Origin: Gonapodya sp. JEL0774
Taxonomy: Eukaryota; Monoblepharomycota; Monoblepharidomycetes; Monoblepharidales; Gonapodyaceae
Reading direction: 5' to 3'
Assembly (NCBI GenBank): GCA_027604505.1
Contig: JADIIX010000033.1
Span: 115,170-179,169 of the forward strand
DNA length: 64,000 nucleotides
Positions 49,110 through 57,848 of the stretch are shown here, one piece after another. Position numbers and translations under genes: made by a program. The notes under the pieces are model-generated. The model did no database searches. It was not told the DNA's origin and saw only the letters and a program-made list of their open reading frames with translations. Position 1 is the first letter of the stretch, and every line of letters begins with the position of its first letter.

Positions 49110-51552
49110 ATGAATGGATCAGGCGAGCCAGGTGATCATCGGGAGATTCAAAAACAGTTGCCGCCGTCGAAGATCAACGCTTTCACTTTTCCTTCCAATC
49201 CACTCTCAAAACTTTACCACTCTCTCGTTAAGTTCAAACTCCACCTCCACTGCCGCCGCAGCTGGCACCACTGGTGCACCTCCGTGCAGAATCTGATTAT
49301 GTTGGCGAATCGTCTGATGAACTTTCGGTCGTGGAAGGAACCGAGCTTGTGCTCCTCTCCAGTGAAAATGAAGACTGGTGGCTTGTGAAAGATATGCAGG
49401 ACAGGCAAGGATACGTACCAAGGACGTATTTGACGATTGTACATGGAGCTGGAGAGCTGGACGGGTGGCGAGAAGGATCTGAATGGGGAGACGCACGGAG
49501 TGAATCCGGAAGTCCGACGAGAAGTGTCCGGAGCTTTGATCTGGGTACGCTTAGTTGATAATGGCGCGTTTGGGTCAACCATCTCAGCTCAAGATGCCTC
49601 CTTCCACAGCGTCCCCTTCGGCCACACACCTGGCCCACCGCCTATCCTACCTATCTCGGGTCCGCCGTCGTTGGTCCTCCGTTTCAGAAAGAGTGAGGTC
49701 TGACTTCGGAGAAGTTCCGTCCACCTTTGCGGAGAGCGTTCTCGGGAGAGCTCGCAGAGAAGGTGGGTAACCATCGCTCACAGACCTTCAGCAGATTGCC
49801 AAGATCTCGTATGCTCTGGCAGAAGCAAAGTGCTATCAATTTAACGTTTATTGTCTCCTCCTCAGGCAAAGGGTCCGTCATTGATTGCCTCCAACCCGCG
49901 CGAGCCTTCCATGGAGTCGGACTCGCCGATATTGGTCTGGATGCGAATACAAATGAAGTACTTTGTGCCTTCTTCTACTCAACTTGCTTACCTACCGCTT
50001 CACCTCCCCTAAAGCTCATTCTTTTCGTTAGCCACTTCCCCACCCTGTCCCTACTGTACTCACACTGACACTCCACGGTGCCCGTGGAATCACCCCTCCC
50101 GGAGCCGACTGCCGCGTGCTGGCGAGACACATCCGCTGCGCTCTGTGGGAGGAAGGCACTGGGCTCGTAGGAAACATTCATACGGTTCCCGCTGGGACAG
50201 TTGATGAGGGCGGAGGAGAGTGGCGATTCTCTAAAAAGGTGGATTGTTCCAAATCGTATACTCATCTTCCTGTGCCTCACGTTAGCACTTCTTGCACATC
50301 CCATACATCATCTAGCCTTCCCTCCTCTATCCTCCTCGGGACTCTAGTACCCTGCTTGTCCGAGCTGATCGTCTTCGGCCGGGACTGTGTTTGCTGATCG
50401 AAGCATGTGTTGTTTTAGCGAGACTCAATGGAAATGGAGACAGGGATGACGGTGAATGCGCAGGTGGGTTTCAAGTCCACCAACGTGTTGGAATGGAGTT
50501 GTCTTCATTTCATCATCTTATGGATTTACATCTCCCCATTTAATTCCTTTTGGCAGAGCTGTCCTCGACATGGGGCCTCCTTCCTCTTTTTACATCCTCT
50601 CATCTACCTCTACCTGCCCGCCTTTACTCGGTAGCGTTCCGGGGCGGGTCCCCTTTGGACTCCCTCTCTGCCCCACCACCATCGCCAGCACCGCGCGCTC
50701 GAAAAAAATCAGTGTGGGAAGCAGCAGTGGGTGCCGTACTGGGAGGTGGGGGAGATGTTGGGGACGCTGTGGTGGAAGTTAGAGTGTGGGGTGGCAAGGT
50801 TGCAGGCCAAGTGGAGTGCGTGATCATTTGGAACTACTTTGCACAACCTCACCGGCGCGCTGGCACCTAGCACTCTTCCCGCTCCTCTCGTTTGCTCTCT
50901 TCTTCTTCTTCCCACACTGGTGCAATACCGTCACCTTCTCGCTCGGGCGTTGCTGCCGAATCCAACCGTCGAACCCGACTTGCGCCCGAGATTTGACCCC
51001 ACTGTGGCTCTTGTACCAGTGATATTGGAAAGAGAAGACATGGCCGAGGTGCTGGCAAAGGCGTGGGAAGTAAAGCTGAAGCAATCCGGAAAGAGTGAGA
51101 AGGTGAGTGGGCAGTAACTTTCTATTGAATCTGTGTTGATTCATTTCATGACTTGTCGTTTCCTTTATAAAGAGATCCTTTGAAACCATGTCTCGAAAGT
51201 TCACCCAAGCGGTGTTATCCGTTTGGCCCCTCATTTCATGTGTTGAGCAAAGCGAACTTGGTGGCATTGGCATTGCCACCCCAAAGGCAAGCGTGTGCTC
51301 TCTGATGGTACAACGCTTTTCCACAATATTTATTCTTGAACCTTCGCACACCATCTGCTGTCCTGCGGTCCTCACCGCAACATTTCACTTCAGCTTGCGT
51401 CTTCGCCTGCACATGTTGCAATTTTCCGCTCAGGACCCACGGCGGCGATGAGTGGCGCATCAGATGTTCTCGGTTGGAAGCCGTTTGACGTGTTAGAGGT
51501 GGGCTGGGGAGGGGCCATGCAAGGGATGAGGGAAGTGCTGGGTGGAAGGTAA
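49110..51552 (+). CDS. NPHP1: Nephrocystin-1 homologue (ciliary transition zone)
   Basis: Predicted transition-zone protein at the base of the flagellum. The start at 49110 gives MNGSGEPGDHREIQKQ. A 43-base intron then joins to an SH3 domain: SDYVGESSDELSVVEGTELV, ENEDWWLVKDMQDRQGYVPR, TYLTIV. Downstream blocks match the nephrocystin homology region: RPPLRRAFSGELAEKVGNH, FHGVGLADIGLDANTNE, HGARGITPPGADCRVLARHI, RCALWEEGTGLVGNIHTVPA, AELSSTWGLLPLFTSSHLPL, then TLPAPLVCSLLLLPTLVQYR, LILERED-type VPVILEREDMAEVLAKAWEV, SRKFTQAVLSVWPLIS and SDVLGWKPFDVLEVGWGGAM. The stop is TAA at 51550-51552. The protein lacks the long N-terminal coiled coil of the vertebrate protein. The family assignment rests on the ordered blocks; exact exon ends between 49560 and 50230 are approximate. 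Confidence 0.82.
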
Positions 51553-52080
51553 ACAATATCCTTTTCGCACTCTATTTACATTTCGACTCGAAATCTCTCG
51601 AATATATATTTGTTGGGACATTTTACTACAGAGTCTCGTGATCGCAAATGCGGGAAGTCCTTCTTTGAGAATCTTTACTCTCGCGGATCACGATCGAGAC
51701 ACTCACACAAGTATCATTCGATGCATTTCTGGGCATCCCGTCGAAAAAAGAAACTTGAGCTCCCACTATTTTGCACTGTTGTTACAGGTCGTAGCGACAG
51801 GTCAGTGTGATACTAAATGACCTGCTCCAAGTGCAATACTACATGAGTTTGCTTACAATCAAAAAGTGCAACAATCAAGGGAGTCCAGTTCTTTTCGGTA
51901 GCTTGAGGTTTCTGAATGTTGGACCCTGCCAGTTGTGAAAGTGTGCCAGGCTGTTGGGGCTTGGGTCGCATCTTCCAAAATCCAGACTGGTTTGGCGGAC
52001 TCTTTTGGGATCGCCCTCCGGACCGTGGTACAAATCGGGGAACCCAAGGGAGACCAGGACCAAGACCAAGGAAGACCAGC
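51553..52080. other. Non-coding or unresolved stretch before the duplication
   Basis: Overlapping short open frames occur on both strands, for example minus 51813-52193 and plus 51935-52282. None has clear domain content. A CCAAGGGAGACCAGGACCAA-type purine-rich patch lies at about 52042-52070. I see no supportable gene. Confidence 0.4.
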
Positions 52081-52217
52081 AGTGCGTTCGAAGCCGTGCA
52101 GTGGGCAGGCTGACACACCAGCCAAAGACAACAGGAATGACACCTTGCGCGACTCGAACTCAAATCCACCAACCAGCCACGAGAAGCCATCAAAAGTTCT
52201 TACAAACTTCATTCATT

Positions 52218-52463
52218 TCAGAGATTCGGGCATTTTAACTCGGATTTCTTGGATCTCGTCTGCAGATTCCCGTTGTTGTTAACTAACTGCCAGTCGCCCT
52301 GTACACCTTCATAGTCGTGCCACGGGCCCGGATTCATCGTCCAGGCTCCTTCAATATTGATCACAGACTTGTGTGGTGAGTCTCTGCCCACGCAGTAAAG
52401 GATCTGGAAGTTTGCGGTTGGTCTGGTGGCCACCGTTCCCCTACCGAAATGAATGTTGGCCAT
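52218..52463 (-). CDS. Small unidentified ORF, conserved in both duplication arms (copy 1)
   Basis: An 81-residue frame starting MANIHFGRGTVATRP and containing INIEGAWTMNPGPWHDYEG, GDWQL, and NNNGNLQTRSKKSELKCPNL at the end. The other arm encodes a clear relative on the same strand (55205-55460). Amino-acid changes are mostly conservative (INIEGAWTMNP against IDIEGAWTMDP; SELKCPNL against TELKCADL), which favours minus-strand coding in the ancestor. It is probably the last exon of a longer gene: a conserved upstream segment on the same strand (KLADTYSDIY here, KLADMYSNIH in copy 2) lies just before it in another frame. In this copy that upstream segment carries a TGA where copy 2 has TGG. No family recognised. 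Confidence 0.45.
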   Translation of the reverse strand: MANIHFGRGTVATRPTANFQILYCVGRDSPHKSVINIEGAWTMNPGPWHDYEGVQGDWQLVNNNGNLQTRSKKSELKCPNL

Positions 52464-52889
52464 TCTGACCTTCTACACCGATCTTTTCCTTTGCTCAATA
52501 AATGTCGGAATACGTATCCGCAAGTTTTATGTACGCGGCCTCCAAACCTGCACCTCAAGGTGATTCGTTGCTCCGGAACACATGACCAAGAACCCTACAA
52601 GTATGTATACCACGGAGAGCCTCGCTGCAGCATTGCATGTATCAATATGGCAGTCTGGTTATGGCCCTTTTCACAGTTGTGTCAGTGCACGCACTTCTGT
52701 GCCAAATGTTTGTATCTTGTAGGCATTCAGGTTCACCATACATAAACGAGAGCCCACGGGAAGATTCCATTGGTAAGGTGAAAATGCTTTGAGGTTTGTG
52801 CATTGGTGCAATCTCCAATTTTTTTTCCGATTCGCCACCCTTCGTTGGATTTTCTATACAGAGGAGCCCTGCTCCAGGGTATTCGCCCC

Positions 52890-53345
52890 TTCGTTTCGCC
52901 ACAGGAGCTCGTCTCTACCCTTGTCTGCTCCTCTACAGCTAGATTCTCGTAGTTCTCCGTGCTGCACAGGAGCTCGTCTCTTCCCCTTGCCTGCCCCTTT
53001 CTTCGGCACAGGAGCTCGGCTCCTCCCCTTTTCTGCCCCTCCACAGCTTAGATCCTCGTGGTTCCCTTTTCGGCACAGGAACTCGTCTCCTCCCCTTGTC
53101 TACCCCTTTCTTTGGCACAGGAGCCCGCCTCCTCCCCTTGTCTGCCCCTCCACAGCTATATCCTCGTGGTTCTTTGTTCGGCACAGGAGCTCGTCTCCTC
53201 CCTTGTCTGCCCCTTTCGGCACAGGAGCTCGGCTCCTCCCCTTGTCTTCCCCTCCACAGCTAGATCCTCGTGGTTCTCTTTTCGGCACAGTAGCTTGTCT
53301 CCTCCCATTGTCTGCCCTCTTTCTTCCGCACAGGAGCTCGTCCCC
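52890..53345. repeat. Minisatellite array 1, about 9 units, 66-bp period with shorter variants
   Basis: About nine copies of a core GGCACAGGAGCTCGTCTCC are followed by TCCCCTTGTCTGCCCCT. They alternate between a long 66-bp form, with CCACAGCTAGATCCTCGTGG between cores, and a short form of about 40-45 bp. Units are imperfect. Because 66 is a multiple of three, several frames remain open on both strands, giving repetitive ORFs on both. Both strands' translations are low complexity, so coding is not assumed. Each unit carries pyrimidine tracts ending CACAG, like 3' splice sites on the plus strand. Confidence 0.85.
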
Positions 53346-53960
53346 ATTCAGTCCACCCTCACTGTGAGATCATCATCATATCTCATAAATATTTGTTTCA
53401 TGACGAATTGTGTTCCCTCCCCCGTTTCGCTCGTGAGCACACCGATTTCCGCGCGGGCACCAATCGCGGCACGGGACATCGCTCCCCCGCACTCTAGCCC
53501 CATGTCACTGTGAGTTTCTCTTGAAGTTTTATCAAGTTCTGATTCATTTGTTTGGTACAGGAACTTTTGTCATTCCCGTCTTCAGCCCTCTAGCAGAGAG
53601 CTATCGGCACAGGGGCTAGTTACCTTCCTATTCTCCCCCCTCACTTGACACAGGCTTATCTTCCCCATTCTCCCTCACCACCCGACACAGGAGGCGGGCT
53701 CTTCTATTCCCTCTCTTTCCCATTCCAGCTTAAGATCTCTCGTGCACTAATCCATCGCCACAGCTCACGGTTCCCGTTCACAGGCGCTTCTTCGAGCCAC
53801 CAAACACTTAACCTGTTGCGAAGTCCTTCTTTTTGCCGTCACAATGGCCTCCTCGCCTTTGTGACCCTGGTAAATAGTTTTTCGTTTTTACTTCGTCGAT
53901 GCAGGACCTATTTTCTCTCCCTCTTTAGATCATGCCGTGTGTTTATTCCAGCTCTGTATT

Positions 53961-55060
53961 GATAGCGGTCGCAGAGGATATAGTGATTTCGTAGGTGACA
54001 GGAAGCGACAAGACGGCTAGGCTCTTTCCAATCTTTCGCATTCAACGAGCACCGCTAACAAGAGCAACGGTGATGACTTTGACCAAAGCTCGTCGTCCGT
54101 CTGCACGTGACGCTGAGCTAACCTTCTTGCTTTAGGATCCGATCTCGGTGGGTGTCGTCGTATATGACTTTTAAACTAGCATCGCCCTCCACATTTGTAC
54201 GTGATTGAAATACGTTGATGGTAACCTTGAGTTTTCTTGGTTTCATTATTACCAAACCCGTTTCCTGTTGTTTGTGAAACCACAACGCTTGATGGATCAC
54301 AGTGGAAGGGCGGCAAAGAATAAAATCCAAGTCCAACACCTAATAGGAATGGAAGTTTCAAAAGGCTTCGACAACCGTATTTCCGTTGCACCACTCCTAC
54401 TGTAAATTTGTGTGATGGTGTGCTGTGTAAATCGAGGTTTGAGAAGAGCATATTGGCGTATTCGACTCTTGTGAAGTACGCAGAGCGACAGGGATCGACG
54501 AGGGGGCATCTCGCCTTCATTTTGACGCCAGCTCGTTGTTGCTTCATTCGGAAGATTTCCTGGTATTACGCGGGATGGAGGATGAACTGCGAGGAAGCGT
54601 TGTTTGATCATCATCCGTGTATAGCAGTACTGAGAATGTACAATTGGAGCTTATGCATTATGATTGTTGGATCGTACGGGGTATATACGTATTTCAGAGT
54701 TTCTTGGCACGGGAGTGCAGCCTCTGCTGGACGCGGTGTGTGTGTTCCTGGCTGCACCAATGTGGCGCCCCGCAGTGCGCGGATGATCAGAGAGAATTAT
54801 AGGGTGGGTGGTAATCATCGCTTTGATATCAAGCCCACGCAACCGATAGCACCACGATAATTGCTTTAACTACTGTTGAGCTATGTACTAATGCTGGGTT
54901 TGCAGACGGCATAATACCTATCTAATCGCGCCGGTGCCGTGGAGGGTCGTCTAAGCGAGAGTGTGTCTTCTGCACAAGGAAAATTGTCGCGGGCGTTGAA
55001 GAATTCTCACCACAGTGGTTGATCGTGAAATGAAAGATTTTGGATTGCATGATTGAGTCC
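53961..55060. other. Region between duplication arms, no firm gene
   Basis: About 1.1 kb. Minus frames at 54118-54339 (VTINVFQSRTNVEGDASLKV) and 54176-54547, and a plus frame at 54408-54860 (150 codons), are open but match nothing known. The segment 54130-54300 resembles 57420-57560 at both DNA and minus-strand protein level (VTINVFQSRTNVEGDASLKV against STVIVFQWHTSVDDNSYFKV), so it may be a further, more diverged part of the duplicated unit and may contain a decayed minus-strand gene. Confidence 0.4.
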
Positions 55061-55204
55061 TTGACAAAGAAAGGCAATGGCCAGACCAACCGATCGGCAC
55101 GGGAATGGCACCATTTGATTTTGCAACACTTCATTCAACTTGAACACTAAATCACCAAACAGCCACCGGAAACCCGCCAATGGTTGTTGAAAACTTCATT
55201 TATT

Positions 55205-55460
55205 TCAGAGATCCGCGCATTTCAACTCGGTTTGGTCGGATCTTGTCTCCAGATTCCCGTTGTTGTCAACTGAGGGCCTTCAATTGTCAGTCGCCTTTTC
55301 CGCCTTCATAGTCGTGTCACGGGCATGGATCCATCGTCCAGGCTCCTTCAATATCTATTTCAGACGTGTGTGGTGAATTTCTGCCCACTCAGGAAGGGAT
55401 CTGGAAGTTTGCGGGTGGTCTGGTGGCTACCATTCACAGACCTAAATGTATGTTGGCCAT
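55205..55460 (-). pseudogene. Copy 2 of the small conserved ORF, broken
   Basis: Relative of the ORF at 52218-52463. It starts MANIHLGLWMVATRPPANFQ and keeps IDIEGAWTMDPCP. It then has TGA at the tryptophan position of PWHDYE and again at the tryptophan of GDWQL, and an 11-base insertion shifts the frame before NNNGNLETRSDQTELKCADL. Both stop changes are TGG to TGA (C to T on the plus strand). The remaining similarity shows that it was once coding. Confidence 0.55.
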
Positions 55461-55859
55461 TCTGACCTTCTCCACCAATCTGATCCTTTGCTCAATGAAT
55501 GTTGGAATACATATCCGCAAGTTTTACGTTACGTGACCTCCAACCTGCGCCCCAAGTTGATTCGTTGCTCCAGAGAGAGCCTGTAAGTATGCATTCTAAC
55601 GGAGTGCCTCGGTGCAGCATTGCATGTATGAAAATGGCAAGTCTTAGTATCGCTTTTCTCAAACTTGTGTCGGTGCACGCACTTCTGTGCCTATTATTTG
55701 TATCCCCTGCATGTATTCCGTTCACCAAGCCGATTCCGCTGGTAAGTTGAAATTGCTTTGAAGCCTTTGCTTTGAAGTTTTGCGCATCACCTCAATCTCA
55801 ATTTTTTTTTCGATTCGCAACACTTTCAGATATTGCAAGAGGAGCTCTGCCTCGGTATT

Positions 55860-56915
55860 CGCCCCTTCTTTTCGGCACGGGAGCTCGTCTCCTCCCCTTG
55901 TCTGCCCCTCTACAGCTAGATCCTCTTCGCTTTCTTTGCGGCACAGGAGCTCGTCTCCTCCCCTTGTCTGCCCCTTTCTTCGGTACAAGGGCTCGGTTCC
56001 TCCCCTTTTCTGCCCCTCCACAGCTAGATCCTCTTGTTTCATTTTTCGGCACAGGAGCTCGTCTCCTCCCTTCGTCTGCCCCTTTCTTCGGCACAGGAGC
56101 TCGGCTCCTTGCCCCTCCACAGCTAGATCCTCATGTTTCTCTTTTCGGCACGGGAGCTCGTCTCCTCCCCTTGTGTGCCCTTTTCGTCGGCGCAGGAGCT
56201 CGGCTCCTCCCCGTCTGCCCCTCCACAGCTACATCCTCTTGGTTCTTTTTCGGCACAGGAGCTCGTCTCCTCCCCTTGTCTGCCCCTCCACAGTTAGCGT
56301 CTCGTGGTTCTCTTTTCGGCACAGGAGCTCGGCTTCTCCCCTTGTCTGCCCCTCTGCAGTTAGTTTCTCGTGGTTCTCTGCTCGGCACAGGAGCTCGGCT
56401 CCTCCCCTTATCTGCCCCTCCACAGTTAGCGTCTCGTGTTTCTCTTTTCGGCACAGGAGCTCGTCTCCTCCCCTTGTCTGCCCCTCCACAGCTAGATCCT
56501 CGTGGTTCCCTTTTCGGCACAGGAGCTCGTCTCCTCCCTTGTCTGCCCTTTTCTTCGGCACAGGAGCTCGGCTCCTCCCCTTTTCTGCCCCTCCACAGCT
56601 TAGATCCTCGTGGTTCCCTTTTCGGCACAGGAGCTCGTCTCCTCCCCTTGTGTGCCCCTTTCTTTGGCACAGGAGCTCGGCTCCTCCCCTCGTCTGCCCC
56701 TTAACAGCTAGATTCTCTTGGTTCTCTTTTCGCCACAGGAGCTCGTCTCCTCCCCTTGTCTGCCCCTCCACAGTTAGCGTCTCGTGGTTCTCCTTTCGGC
56801 ACAGGAGCTCGGCTCCTCCCCTCTTCTGCCCCTCCACAGCTAGATCCTCTTGGTTCTCTTTTCGGCACAGGAGCTCTGCTCCTCCCCTTGTCTGCCCCTC
56901 CACAGTTAGCGTCTC
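55860..56915. repeat. Minisatellite array 2, about 18 units, 66-bp period
   Basis: About eighteen GGCACAGGAGCTCG cores, counted by eye between 55875 and 56870. Most are spaced 66 bp, with some shorter units of 39-46 bp. Two unit subtypes alternate: one with CCACAGCTAGATCCTC, one with CCACAGTTAGCGTCTCGTGG. Long repetitive ORFs run through it on both strands, for example 55780-57012 (+), with a 22-residue period. I treat these as a by-product of a period divisible by three, but a repetitive protein cannot be excluded. Confidence 0.88.
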
Positions 56916-57220
56916 GTCGTATGGGCTGGCGTCCTCCGCCATCACAATTCACCTCACAGATCATCGCACACCAAGTTGTCTCGCACCATTTTTTGACATC
57001 ATAGCCGCCTGATCCCGTTCCAAGGTGCTTCTTTGATCCGTTCCGGCCCCTCCCCATCAATCAACTTGTCGCGAAGTCCTGGTTCTCACTGGCACTGGAG
57101 TGGTCTCCTCAGCTTTGTACATTCTACAAGTCCAAACGGTCAGATCCATCCTACCTTTTGTTTTTGTTGCTTTTTGTTGTCGGGCTTGGGCAGGACCTAT
57201 CGTGTCTGCGTCTTGCTTCT

Positions 57221-57848
57221 TGCTCAACCAACCCAAGCTCGGATGTTCTGCTAAAAAAACATGAACGTCCCCATGCCTTCTTCTATTAGCTGAAGTCTTC
57301 AGACACTTTCGTGTTCAAAGATCCCCTCTATCAGGAAATCCGTCGGTGAGTTCTGATCAACTCTTGTCGTTTGTGTGGATCTCATTGACCGGGTGGGCTG
57401 CCGTTCTTGGTCGAGACTCCTATATGGATATTTTTTCGTCGTACCTCACTTTGAAATAACTATTGTCATCAACGCTTGTATGCCATTGGAATACGATGAC
57501 AGTACTTGGGTTGAGTTTCCCATCACTCATATCATTACCGAACCGTGTTTGCCCAAACACGAAATGGCGGCAGGTCATCGTCCGTGCCTGTCCGTCAGGG
57601 TGGGGAGTGTGCATGTGTTCAAGCGCACAGTTACCCATTTTGTTATATCGTGTTTCGTCCAACCCACCCGGAGAGTGCATCGGTTGATTTTTATACATTC
57701 AGATCATTGTAGCTAACACAAGACTAAGCGATAAAAAAAGTTCCCACCCAACAGGCTCGTTCGTTTAAACATGTTTCCTCGCACATCACCCGGTCCACGG
57801 CCTCCCCCCCACCCCCCAACCATCGCCAAAGCCCTCCCCGTCGGACCC
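57221..57848. other. Spacer before the F-box-like gene
   Basis: About 630 bases. The only feature is the diverged similarity of 57420-57560 to 54130-54300, with a minus-strand open frame at 57420-57698 that contains FQWHTSVDDNSYFKVRYDEK. No independent gene can be supported. Confidence 0.4.

Larger units (their letters stand above)
52080..53960. repeat. Left arm of a diverged segmental duplication
   Basis: This arm aligns in direct orientation with about 55060-57220. Shared landmarks, in the same order in both arms, are ATTTCAGAGAT, AGATTCCCGTTGTTGT, TTCATAGTCGTG, CATCGTCCAGGCTCCTTCAA, GGATCTGGAAGTTTGCGG, TGTTGGCCATTCTGACCTTC, GATTCGTTGCTCC, TGCAGCATTGCATGTAT, GTGCACGCACTTCTGTGCC, the minisatellite, and GTTGCGAAGTCC / GCAGGACCTAT. 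Gaps and substitutions are frequent, so it is an old copy. The arm holds ORF 52218-52463 and a minisatellite. Confidence 0.85.
55060..57220. repeat. Right arm of the segmental duplication
   Basis: Direct counterpart of about 52080-53960, offset by about 3 kb, with the same order of shared blocks. It is longer mainly because its minisatellite has about twice as many units. It also contains a plus-strand frame starting at about 55628 (MKMASLSIAFLKLVSVHALL) that looks like a signal peptide followed by a GTAAGT donor. The corresponding plus-strand frame in the left arm (about 52649) shares VSVHALLC. Confidence 0.82.

Noticed and set aside
54408-54860. 150-codon plus-strand ORF
   Set aside because: Composition is not protein-like in any consistent way, no splice support and no match; left as unresolved intergenic sequence.
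55860-56915. CRISPR-like array
   Set aside because: Units are contiguous and vary along their whole length, with no constant repeat separated by unique spacers; eukaryotic minisatellite.
55780-57012. 410-codon plus-strand repetitive ORF
   Set aside because: It follows from a 66-bp (22-codon) period that keeps several frames open on both strands; no start context or domain. Kept only as a repeat.
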